Positions 16,254 through 23,904 of a DNA stretch of 35,582 bases are shown here, piece by piece. The notes beneath the pieces are model-generated. The model did no database searches. It saw nothing but the letters and a program-made list of their open reading frames with translations, and had not been told where the DNA came from. The stretch is from Nitrospira sp. GTDB lineage: Bacteria; Nitrospirota; Nitrospiria; Nitrospirales; Nitrospiraceae. How positions within the stretch are numbered: the stretch's first letter is position 1; every line of letters starts with the position of its first letter. The stretch is from positions 1 to 35,582 of the forward strand of contig JAMXAU010000010.1 of the NCBI GenBank assembly GCA_024281365.1, in the 5' to 3' direction. The translations under genes and the position numbers were made by a program.

Positions 16254-17467
16254 GCGCGGCCCCGCAATTTCTTCTGGGTCGCTTGTCGATAGGCGTGCAA
16301 AGCTTCCTCCATGACGGTCTTGAGCGGACGACCGGATCGTCTCGCGATAGATTGACAGTCGACATATTCCGGTGCCGCCTTGTCCCAGCCCGCACCCAGA
16401 TCGGCTACCTTCATGCGAACGGTTCCTCCCCGTATTGAGACTGGAACAATACGGCGCGGGAGGATCTGCCGAGTGATTTCCTGTAGTCGCACACCGAGCG
16501 TGGGTGTTTCCTGGAAGAGAATCTCAAGGACCGCGTTCATCCGTTCCTTCGGAGTGAGGCAGGTCAGTAACACTCCAGGGCGACTTTTTTTCATGACAAC
16601 GGGAACCAGGGCCACGTCAACGGCTCCGAGTTCAAAAAGTTGCTCCATGACGTGCTCGTAGATCTGCGGATTCAGGTCGTCGAGATTCGTCTCAATTTGC
16701 ATGATGCGCTCAGTGTGATAGGTTTCAGGTGCCGAGTCATCTTGCAGAAATACGCGCAGCACATTTGGCCAGTCTTCCGGATCACGGTCTCCGGCCCCAT
16801 ATCCAACTGCGACACTGCGCATGACCGGCAGGGGGCCGAACTCTGACGCCAACGTCCGCACCAATGCCACGCCGGTGGGTGTGGCAAGTTCGTGCGGTGG
16901 GCCATCAGAATAGACGGGAATGCCTTCAGCCAATGCTGTTACAGCCGGCCCTGGCACAGGTAGTCGACCATGGGACGTTTGAATCGAACCAGCTCCCACA
17001 TTGATCGGGGAGGAGGTCGCACGGGTCACATTCAGGAGGTAGCAGCCGAGTACGCCTCCCACCACGTCGATGAATGAATCGACGACTCCCACTTCATGAA
17101 AGTGCACGTCTTTTGCCGGGACCTTATGGGCCAGTCCTTCTGCGTCAGCCAACCGGTCGAAGACGGAGAGGCTACGTGCTTTGACTGGACTTGGGAGTGT
17201 GCTGCCCGAAATAAGCTTTCGAATGCGGGAGAGCGTCAGCGGTCGATGAAACCCCTGTTGGATCAATACGTCGACCTTCACGGCATGGAGCGCGCCACGA
17301 TGGACCGCCCGTTTCCGCAATGTGTAGCCGGATAGCTTCAGTCGATTGAGGCCCTTCACGAGGTCTGCCCATGGCAGACCTGCGCTGATCAATGCACCCA
17401 AGATCATGTCCCCGCTCACACCAGAAAAACAATCGAAATGCAGATGTCGGCCCACGGCTCTCCTCAT
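16250..17467 (-). CDS. larC: Nickel-pincer cofactor nickel-insertion protein LarC
   Basis: A 405-residue DUF111-family protein. Visible features: HLHFDCFSGVSGDMILGAL at the N-terminus, the His/Asp-rich DVHFHEVGVVDSFIDVVG (about 125-142), SHGRLPVPGPAV, and METNLDDLNPQIYEHVMEQLF-type residues near 265. LarC uses CTP to insert nickel into the pyridinium-3,5-bisthiocarboxylic acid mononucleotide, the last step of cofactor synthesis for LarA-type racemases and epimerases. Here it is one frame; in Lactobacillus plantarum a programmed frameshift joins two parts. larB lies 0.9 kb away on the same strand; larE and larA are not in the window. No good ribosome-binding site precedes the ATG. Confidence 0.93.
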   Translation of the reverse strand: MRRAVGRHLHFDCFSGVSGDMILGALISAGLPWADLVKGLNRLKLSGYTLRKRAVHRGALHAVKVDVLIQQGFHRPLTLSRIRKLISGSTLPSPVKARSLSVFDRLADAEGLAHKVPAKDVHFHEVGVVDSFIDVVGGVLGCYLLNVTRATSSPINVGAGSIQTSHGRLPVPGPAVTALAEGIPVYSDGPPHELATPTGVALVRTLASEFGPLPVMRSVAVGYGAGDRDPEDWPNVLRVFLQDDSAPETYHTERIMQIETNLDDLNPQIYEHVMEQLFELGAVDVALVPVVMKKSRPGVLLTCLTPKERMNAVLEILFQETPTLGVRLQEITRQILPRRIVPVSIRGGTVRMKVADLGAGWDKAAPEYVDCQSIARRSGRPLKTVMEEALHAYRQATQKKLRGRA

Positions 17468-17481
17468 TCAGCAGTGACGAC

Positions 17482-17639
17482 CCATGGCTTGATCCATCCT
17501 CCGTAGTAGACTACTGCGGAGGATGGATCAAGCCGTGGTCCCGCTTATGTCTTCGGCGGAACCCGCCGAAGCGTGTCCTCCTTCGCCAAGGCTTCGGAGG
17601 ACACCCACTGCGCATTCCTCCACAGCTTGACGGCTGTGG
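17482..17639. repeat. Array of four consecutive hairpins
   Basis: H1: 17482-17509/17511-17538, 28-bp arms around one base, with two mismatches that would both be G-U pairs in RNA. H2: 17551-17559/17563-17571, a perfect 9-bp stem with a 3-nt loop (CTTCGGCGG/CCGCCGAAG). H3: 17573-17581/17596-17604, a perfect 9-bp stem (GTGTCCTCC/GGAGGACAC) with a 14-nt loop. H4: 17620-17626/17633-17639, a perfect 7-bp stem (CCACAGC/GCTGTGG). They sit between the divergent larC and the secreted-protein gene. An open plus-strand frame crosses them (17392-17718), but its sequence is dictated by the palindromes and is not a convincing protein. Confidence 0.9.
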
Positions 17640-17834
17640 CTTCATACGTAGGTGGGTGAAAAAGACCGCACATCTTACCGAAGGTCCGGCCGAACGGCAA
17701 TCACTGGTTCATTGTTGATGCTTCGTTGACAGCTCCTGGAGGCTATGTTATCCCCCAGTAAAAGATGAGTGGCTTGTGGTGACCGTGAGTCACTATGGAT
17801 CCATCACATATTTTTGCCGAAGGCAGGTGTTCTG

Positions 17835-18365
17835 TTGTTCACAAGATCGCACCGACAACGATGTAGAGGACTGACGCTCGGGCTGCTCTGTTTGTACAGT
17901 GTTGTGGTCGGTTTTCCTTTGACTGAGAGTTTCGCAAAGGACAAGCCATCCCGTGCTCCAAGGCCCGAACCGGAGCTCAAGATCATCGATCTCAATATTG
18001 CCCCGATGCCGTATACGCAGGGCAATGGGCCGGTTCAGTTCTCAGTGACGGTTCAGCTTCCGAGGGAAATCGATCGAGCCCTGATACTGGAAGTCACCTC
18101 CCTCATCAGTTCTCCATCCAAAACCTCACTTCGGTTTCTGACGCATCGACAGCCTATTCCAATCACGTCGACGAGGAATGGGGAGCAAGAGCGTCCTAAG
18201 GTAGTGGTCGAACTTCAGTGGGATGGCCAGGATCATCGTAAGCAGGTTGCCGGGGCGGGGACCTATGCGTATGAAGTGCGGACAAAACTACTAGCCAACA
18301 GTGAAAAGGGGCTTCGGACGCTGACGGTCGCTTGGCCGAAACGGGGCACCCTCGAAGTCAACTGA
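17835..18365 (+). CDS. Secreted protein of unknown function
   Basis: About 176 residues. A basic start (TRSHRQRCR) and hydrophobic core (LTLGLLCLYSVVVGFPL) form a signal peptide with likely cleavage after ESFA. The mature part is strand-rich, with LNIAPMPYTQGNGPVQFSV and VVVELQWDGQDH followed by AGAGTYAYEVRTKLL. This last pattern resembles Ig-like or FlgD-type beta-sandwich domains (WDGxDxxGxxVxxGxYxY), so an extracytoplasmic beta-sandwich is likely. Start uncertain: the TTG at 17835 has AAGGCAGG upstream; the frame is open to a GTG at 17769. The gene interrupts the larB-larC neighbourhood on the opposite strand. Confidence 0.65.
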   Translation: MFTRSHRQRCRGLTLGLLCLYSVVVGFPLTESFAKDKPSRAPRPEPELKIIDLNIAPMPYTQGNGPVQFSVTVQLPREIDRALILEVTSLISSPSKTSLRFLTHRQPIPITSTRNGEQERPKVVVELQWDGQDHRKQVAGAGTYAYEVRTKLLANSEKGLRTLTVAWPKRGTLEVN

Positions 18366-18379
18366 TCTCTCCGATGAGC

Positions 18380-19150
18380 TCATGGCCGACTGCTCTTCAC
18401 TCCGAGCATGTTGATCCGATGTGCGAGACAGGCGGCGCCGAAGCCGTTGTCGATATTCATGACCCCCACACCTGCCGCGCAGGAGTTGAGCATCGTCAAC
18501 AATGCAGCCACTCCACCGAAACTAGCTCCATACCCTCGGCTCGTCGGGACGGCGATAACCGGACAATGAACGAGCCCCCCCACGACGCTAGGTAAGACGC
18601 CGTCCATTCCGGCAACCACGACAATGACCTGGGCATCAAACAAGCGGTCTTTCTTCCCAAGGAGACGATGGATGCCCGCAACTCCAACGTCGTATAGGCG
18701 TTCAACACGACTCCCCATCACTTCAGCCGTGATGCGGGCCTCTTCGGCGACCGGGACATCGGCTGTGCCGGCGGTTACCACCAGAATGTGGCCTTGGGCC
18801 TTCTGCCGTGCCGGATGGATCGCAACAAGACGTGCGTCCGGATAGTACCGCGCCCGACGATCGAGGCGGCGAATCGCCCGGGCGATCGTGGGCTCCGCGC
18901 GGGTGGCGAGAAACGGACCTCCCTTTTTGATCAAGGCACGAGCGATCGCCACGACCTGTTCCGTGGTTTTCCCCTCGCAGAGCACGACTTCGGGAAATCC
19001 TTGCCGCAGCGACCGATGGTGGTCGAGCGAGGCAAAACCGAGATCTTCAAACGGGAGAGATCGCAGGCGCTGGAGCCCCTGTTCTACGGTCAGTTGCCCC
19101 ATGTGAACCTGTTGAAGTAACTGTTCAAGCCCTTCTGCAATCATGTTCAT
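18380..19150 (-). CDS. larB: Pyridinium-3,5-biscarboxylic acid mononucleotide synthase LarB
   Basis: A 256-residue protein whose C-terminal half (about 120-250) is PurE-like: GVLPSVVGGLVHCPVIAVPT and GYGASFGGVAALLTMLNSC. Cys224 in LNSCAAGV fits the catalytic cysteine that forms a covalent adduct with nicotinic acid adenine dinucleotide in LarB. The enzyme carboxylates and hydrolyses that substrate, the first step of nickel-pincer cofactor synthesis. The ATG at 19150 overlaps the gpsA stop by 4 nt; the in-frame ATG at 19144 has better spacing from AAAGGG and may be the true start. Confidence 0.94.
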   Translation of the reverse strand: MNMIAEGLEQLLQQVHMGQLTVEQGLQRLRSLPFEDLGFASLDHHRSLRQGFPEVVLCEGKTTEQVVAIARALIKKGGPFLATRAEPTIARAIRRLDRRARYYPDARLVAIHPARQKAQGHILVVTAGTADVPVAEEARITAEVMGSRVERLYDVGVAGIHRLLGKKDRLFDAQVIVVVAGMDGVLPSVVGGLVHCPVIAVPTSRGYGASFGGVAALLTMLNSCAAGVGVMNIDNGFGAACLAHRINMLGVKSSRP

Positions 19151-20163
19151 CCCTTTTCCAATTTGGCATCCCGCTCCATCAGATCACTGACCGCCTGGCG
19201 ACAGGACTTATTCTCATAGAGGACGGCGTTGATCTCTCGAATGATGGGCATCTCAATCTGGTGACGCAAGGCCAGGGTGAGCGCGGCGCGAGCGGTTCTG
19301 ACGCCCTCGGCGACGGCCTGCATCCCGTTGATGATGGTCTCGAGTCGTTCACCTTTGGCGAGGCGTACACCCACCGAATGATTGCGACTGAGTGTTCCGG
19401 TGCAGGTCAAGACCAAATCACCAACGCCGGAGAGTCCATAGAATGTACGAGGATCCGCTCCCATCGCGACACCGAGCCGGATGGTTTCTGCCAACCCACG
19501 GGTGATGAGGGCGGCACGGGCATTCAGTCCGAGTTCCAGGCCATCGATGACACCGGCGGCCAGCGCCATCACATTCTTCAATGCCCCTCCCAACTGCACG
19601 CCCAGGAGATCGCCGTCGGCATAGACGCGCAACACCGGGGTCATCAACGCGTTCTGAAACCGCCGAACGAGCTGCGAGTCCCGGCCTGCGAGGCACACGG
19701 CGGTAGGCAGACCCGCGCTCAGCTCAGCGGCAAAGCTGGGTCCTGAGAGCACCATCAGGGTGTCGTGCATGGAGGGTGGTAATTCGTCCTCCATCACCTG
19801 GGTCATCAACTTGGCCGTGTCTTCTTCGATGCCCTTGGTCGCACAGATCAAGGGAATGGGACTGGATAGGAAAAGTCTTAGCTTTTGAAGCACGGATCGC
19901 GTGGCATGGGAAGGCACGGCAAACACCAGTCCGTCACACGAACTCGTCGCTTCTTCCAAAGATGAGGTGGCGATCAACGCGCGCGGGAGAGCGACACCCT
20001 TGAGAAAAATCGGGTTTTCCTGAGAGGTGTTGATGGCGTGAACGACGTCCCGTTCATAGGCCCAGAGACGTATCTCCATTCCCTTCTCGGCCAGATGTTT
20101 GGCCAGGGCCGTACCCCAAGCCCCTGCACCGATCACACACATCTTGCTGATAGAACCAGGCAT
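19147..20163 (-). CDS. gpsA: Glycerol-3-phosphate dehydrogenase [NAD(P)+]
   Basis: A 338-residue enzyme that reduces dihydroxyacetone phosphate to sn-glycerol 3-phosphate for phospholipid synthesis. The Rossmann motif GAGAWGTALAKHLA lies near residue 12; ICATKGIEEDT, the substrate lysine in GGALKNVMALAAG, and LNARAALITRGLAE with GLSGVGDLVLTCTG follow in the usual order and spacing. Full length. It is followed directly by larB with a 4-nt overlap. A second in-frame ATG at 20142 is possible. Confidence 0.96.
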   Translation of the reverse strand: MPGSISKMCVIGAGAWGTALAKHLAEKGMEIRLWAYERDVVHAINTSQENPIFLKGVALPRALIATSSLEEATSSCDGLVFAVPSHATRSVLQKLRLFLSSPIPLICATKGIEEDTAKLMTQVMEDELPPSMHDTLMVLSGPSFAAELSAGLPTAVCLAGRDSQLVRRFQNALMTPVLRVYADGDLLGVQLGGALKNVMALAAGVIDGLELGLNARAALITRGLAETIRLGVAMGADPRTFYGLSGVGDLVLTCTGTLSRNHSVGVRLAKGERLETIINGMQAVAEGVRTARAALTLALRHQIEMPIIREINAVLYENKSCRQAVSDLMERDAKLEKG

Positions 20164-20425
20164 AAGAACTCAGTCTGATCTCCACATGATCACCAAGAAC
20201 ACTTGTGGGGGCCGATTATAGGAACGGCCTCAAGAACCTGTCAACGAATGGGATAGGGGTTTCCATTCTCAAAATTCGCTAGGGAGGCAGTGGAATCAAT
20301 CTCTTGTGACGTGGCATGAAATCTGCCGGGCTGTTTCGTGAGGATTTGGCGCATGGGTTGACGCGACCGAATCAAACCAGCGGATCGGGCATTGCGACGA
20401 ACGCGGTGATCAGGAGGAAGTGGTG

Positions 20426-21193
20426 ATGAAACCAGGGATTGTGAGGGAAATTGGATCAGGAATCGGGAGGCGAGCGCTGTGGCTTACGGTTCTTCTGATG
20501 TCTTTGAACGTCTCCAGCGCCTATTCAGAAATGTACATTGGTGGACAAGTTGGAACGACGTTCTTTGGCGACAACAACAAGCTCACGAGAGTTGAGATCA
20601 CCGATCTCAGTGCGCCCCCCGGATCCTTTCTCACTCCACGGGGGTCAATGTCAGGGCGTGATCTGGCTAGTTCTCCCGTGTGGGGTGGGAAGATTGGGTA
20701 CTACTTTCCAAAGGTGAACTGGTTTGGGCTGGAACTGGAAGCCTACTACAGCACCCCCCACATTGAGCAGGGACCAACGAGAGTCAGTATTCTTCCCGGA
20801 ACCGTCGTCGTCGGAGGTTCAGTCACGAGTGGGAGTGTGACGAACGTCTTTCCGGGCGACTATTTTCGAGTGATCACCATAGCACCGTTTAATCTCATGT
20901 TTCGTTATAACAAGGCACGATTTCAGCCGTATGTCGGCGTGGGGCCAGCGATATTCTTGTCTCGAATCGAGACGACAGAGGTTGGGTTTCAGGGGACACA
21001 GAGTTCAACGAAAGTTGGTCTCAACGTAAAACTGGGTGGCGAATACTTCTTTACGGAGCATATCTCGGGATATGGAGAGGTACGGTACAATTACACGCGG
21101 TTCGACTTTGACGCAACTGAAGCCGGAGGCTTTGGCTTTACGGCAACGTATAATCCGATCATCTTTTCCTTTGGGGTGGGCTATCACTTCTAA
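20426..21193 (+). CDS. Outer-membrane beta-barrel protein, OmpA/OmpW-like fold
   Basis: A 255-residue protein. The signal peptide has a core WLTVLLMSLNV, with cleavage near SSAYS. The mature protein has alternating strands such as EMYIGGQVGTTFFG, GGKIGYYF, FQPYVGVGPAIFLS and FSFGVGYHF, and ends in Phe, as do BAM substrates. This pattern fits the 8-stranded OMP_b-brl family. AGGAGG lies 8 nt before the ATG at 20426; an upstream GTG at 20420 is less likely. Its role may be structural or in passage of small molecules. It appears to be transcribed alone. Confidence 0.85.
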   Translation: MKPGIVREIGSGIGRRALWLTVLLMSLNVSSAYSEMYIGGQVGTTFFGDNNKLTRVEITDLSAPPGSFLTPRGSMSGRDLASSPVWGGKIGYYFPKVNWFGLELEAYYSTPHIEQGPTRVSILPGTVVVGGSVTSGSVTNVFPGDYFRVITIAPFNLMFRYNKARFQPYVGVGPAIFLSRIETTEVGFQGTQSSTKVGLNVKLGGEYFFTEHISGYGEVRYNYTRFDFDATEAGGFGFTATYNPIIFSFGVGYHF

Positions 21194-21261
21194 CTACTCA
21201 GCGGGCTAGCATCTCGGGGGCATTCCCATGTATGTAGGTGACCTACTGGGAATGCCTATCC

Positions 21262-21618
21262 ATGCAACTCTGTCCCACTTGTAGTCGATCGCAACCAGAA
21301 ATTAACCGGTTTTGTGTTCAGTGCGGTCGGCGGCTTGATGGGACTGCGGAGCGTACATCGAGCGCTGAACCTCGTGCGATCCCTCCCGATCAGCTCAACC
21401 TTTCCATCCTCTACGGCATGGTCGTGGTGCTGATTCTGGCGCTGCTGTTCCCGCCATGGGAAACGCCACCGAATCAGACCCCGGAATTTCTCGGCATGCA
21501 TTTCATCCTCTCTCCTCCTGCCGCGGAGGCCGTGGTGAGCCGGATGCTTCTGACCATTGAGCTCGTGACCATTGCGATTGCCGGGATGTATGGGGCGTTT
21601 CTGTTCAGGACAAAGTGA
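21262..21618 (+). CDS. Zinc-ribbon membrane protein
   Basis: A 118-residue protein that begins with a zinc-ribbon (MQLCPTCSRSQPEINRFCVQ, then CGRRL: Cys 4, 7, 18 and 21), followed by a disordered Ser/Pro/Glu linker and two hydrophobic helices (about 54-70 and 96-114). The frame opens at a GTG (21238), but the ATG at 21262 sits directly before the ribbon. The topology suggests a cytoplasmic ribbon on a membrane hairpin. Function unknown. Convergent with the amidinotransferase gene. Confidence 0.7.
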   Translation: MQLCPTCSRSQPEINRFCVQCGRRLDGTAERTSSAEPRAIPPDQLNLSILYGMVVVLILALLFPPWETPPNQTPEFLGMHFILSPPAAEAVVSRMLLTIELVTIAIAGMYGAFLFRTK

Positions 21619-21620
21619 GT

Positions 21621-21684
21621 GGTCATTCGTCATTGGTCAGAATAGATTCGTGTCTGTTCATCAATTGGGCAATGACCGATGACC
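21621..21684. terminator. Possible bidirectional terminator between convergent genes
   Basis: Arms at 21621-21638 and 21668-21684, built from the word GTCATTGGTCAT, pair at about 14 of 18 positions. The position between two converging genes suits a terminator; there is no long T tract. Confidence 0.4.
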
Positions 21685-21688
21685 TTGC

Positions 21689-22489
21689 TCAATCCAGCGC
21701 CAACGTCAGGCATTTGGCTGACCCTCCCGATTTCATGAACTCATCGAGCTGAACCGCATGGGTGTCATATCCCCGTTCCTGCAGCAAGCCTTCCGTCGTG
21801 GGACATCCGGCAGGAAGAACCACATGCTTCTCCACACAGACTGCGTTACAGGCAAACTTCAGTGCTTCGTCTTCAGGGACGACCAGATGACGCTCGGTTG
21901 GGATGCGCGCGGCAAGCACTTCCCGTCCGTAGTGATCGAATGCGGCTGGAAAATACAGCAGCTCGCCGCCGCTTAATGGGCAGAGACAGGTGTCCAAATG
22001 GTAGAAGCGACGGTCGATGAGTTCGAGCGGAATAATTTCCCGATGAAAACGCTCGCCGAGGATTGGGTACACGCCGATATCCGATCGCTGCCGATAGCCA
22101 CCAAACCAGGTGTCGGGCCATCCAAGGAGATCGCCTGCGCCCTCAAAGTGAAGCCCTGCATCCACCGTCATGACCTCATACCCCTGCGCGTAAAACCACT
22201 GCTCGAAATGAGTCTCCTCTCGCTGGCGTTCTGGATAGCGGAAGCGGCTCACCACGGCTGTTTGCCCGACCACGACACCGGCATTGGCTGTAAACACGAG
22301 ATCCGGCAATCCAGGAATAGGGGGCATGCGTTCGAGTACGACGCCTAACTCCTGTTCAAAAATCCTCATCAAGGTATGCCACTGTGACACAGCCCGCTCG
22401 TGGTCGACTCGGTTGCTGAGCCGCATCCAGGGATTAATCTCATACTCAATGCCGAAAAAGTCTGGCGGGCAGACGAGGAGACGGCTCAT
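21689..22489 (-). CDS. Amidinotransferase-superfamily enzyme, arginine-dihydrolase (ArgZ/AgrE N-domain) type
   Basis: A 266-residue member of the pentein guanidino-group-modifying family. Expected catalytic residues are in place: Asn69 in FTANAG, Glu116/Asp120 in HFEGAGD, His164 in FYHLDTCL and the nucleophile Cys260 in GGSAKCLTL. This layout matches the N-terminal domain of cyanobacterial AgrE/ArgZ, which converts arginine to ornithine, CO2 and two ammonia. Dimethylarginine hydrolases and arginine deiminases share the fold, so the assignment leans on the neighbour: its ATG overlaps by 4 nt the stop of a LOR/SDH-family gene, the other half of AgrE. Confidence 0.85.
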   Translation of the reverse strand: MSRLLVCPPDFFGIEYEINPWMRLSNRVDHERAVSQWHTLMRIFEQELGVVLERMPPIPGLPDLVFTANAGVVVGQTAVVSRFRYPERQREETHFEQWFYAQGYEVMTVDAGLHFEGAGDLLGWPDTWFGGYRQRSDIGVYPILGERFHREIIPLELIDRRFYHLDTCLCPLSGGELLYFPAAFDHYGREVLAARIPTERHLVVPEDEALKFACNAVCVEKHVVLPAGCPTTEGLLQERGYDTHAVQLDEFMKSGGSAKCLTLALD

Positions 22490-23839
22490 ACTGGCCTTCC
22501 TAATGTTCTGCCCACCTCGGTCAGAAATGACCCCGCATCCATGACGAGACCGACTGCTTGAAAGCTGCCGCGATCAGCCAGCTTGGTCGGGACGGAAGGA
22601 TTGATATCCACACAGACCGTCGGGATGGTGGCTGGCAGCAGATTGCCTGTTGCGATGGAGTGCAAGGTGGAAGCGACCAGGAGCGCCAAGCCGACGCCAG
22701 GAATCAACGCGCGCATGGCTTGCTGGGCATGAACCGAAAAAATCCGTGATCACGCCGGGGAGGGGGCCGTCGTTGAATGACCCCGGCCATAACTTACCGG
22801 CACAGCCAGCTTGGTCGGGAGCGAAGGACACAGCTGCCATAATTCCCTGTTTGACTACTCCTGAATGCACCGCAGCCTCAATGCTGCCGCTGGGTGAACC
22901 GAATCCGATCACGCGCCGGGGTTCGCCAAATATGTTCATGCCCATGCGGAAGGGGCTGTTTTCCCTGTTTGACTACTCCTGAATGCACCGCAGAGAAGTG
23001 CCGTACCGATGATTCATGTTCATGCGGATGGGGCTGTTGCCCGGTCAGTTTGTAACCGAGAGAAGTGCCGTACAGATCTGCTCTTCCATATCGTGGGCCG
23101 CGAGGGCATTGCCGCAAAAAAGGGATGTGAATAAACCCCTGTTCGATCAGCCAGGTGAGTGCATCGCGCCCACCGGCGTGAATGATGGCCGGTCCACCGG
23201 CCAATAAAACCTTGGCGTCTGTCTGTCCCTGCCGATGCCGTTCTCGCAATTGACGCATTCGTGTTGCGATGTCGGCGATGATATGGCCATGGGGCCGCTC
23301 AGCGGACACCTGAGAAACTCCATGAAGCCAAAGACATCACGTTCCTGTGGGCGTTGCAGCGGGATGACCCGAATCCCCTCTCGCCCGACAATGACGCGAT
23401 CTCCGCGACGAACGTCTCCCATCGGAATGGCGTGGGCCGCGGAGCCTTCCTCATTGACCACGATCGCAAGATCCATCTCGATTGGATCGACGTCAAGCCG
23501 GCGACCAGCTATTCGGATCTGAGTGGGCAGATGGGTGGTGGCATAGAAGGTATCGGGAAGGATCCCATCGTCAGGCACTGGTTCAGTCCGACAGTCTGTC
23601 CCAGGCTCGATCGAGGCGCCATGGGGTTGAATCGCGTTGAGGATCTCGTCTAAGAGCCCTTTGGAGGCGGCTCTGATCACAATGCGGGCGCTGGATGATT
23701 GTTCCCGCGTCTTTCCGATGTTGACGTCCTGAAGGTCGAAGGTACCACCCATCATCACGATACGGTCCAGGACCTTCGCCAGTATGAGCGAGTCGATGAT
23801 GTGTCCCTGCAGGACGACAGTTTCGTGGTAAGTGCTCAT
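22486..23839 (-). pseudogene. TIGR00300-family protein (LOR/SDH, ornithine cyclodeaminase half of AgrE), scrambled
   Basis: Pieces of one gene lie in several frames. N-terminus 23315-23839: GHIIDSLILAKVLDRI and DVNIGKTREQSSSARI lead up to DVFGFMEF. After a shift near 23312 comes QVSAERPHGHIIADIATRM with GGPAIIHAGGRDALTWLIEQG. The C-terminus 22486-22716 is clean (TLHSIATGNLLPATIPTVC, GLVMDAGSFLTEVGR). Between about 22720 and 23120 there are several shifts, one at a run of six A, and short duplications. Family members act on NAD-dependent lysine/ornithine chemistry; in AgrE this domain makes proline from ornithine. The stop overlaps the next start by 4 nt, so the pair is an operon. As written no functional protein results. 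Confidence 0.8.
22853..23075. repeat. Interleaved short direct duplications inside the LOR/SDH gene
   Basis: TTCCCTGTTTGACTACTCCT followed by GAATGCACCGCAG occurs near 22853 and again near 22961. GAGAAGTGCCGTAC occurs near 22992 and 23059. CATGCGGA-GGGGCTGTT occurs near 22944 and 23020. A fourth word, AGCCAGCTTGGTCGGGA, occurs at about 22575 and 22806. The copies are fragments of the same gene pasted in slightly wrong order. Confidence 0.8.
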
Positions 23840-23904
23840 CGCTTTACTCACCGCCTCTGTTGGTATTCTATCACTCGGTGAAGCAGGGAGAAGAAAATGA
23901 CGGT

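Noticed and set aside
17392-17718. 108-codon plus-strand ORF over the hairpins
   Set aside because: Its open frame follows from antisense larC plus palindromic DNA; no start signal or domain.
22853-23075. CRISPR-like array
   Set aside because: The repeats are of different words, each present only twice, and all are fragments of one coding gene.
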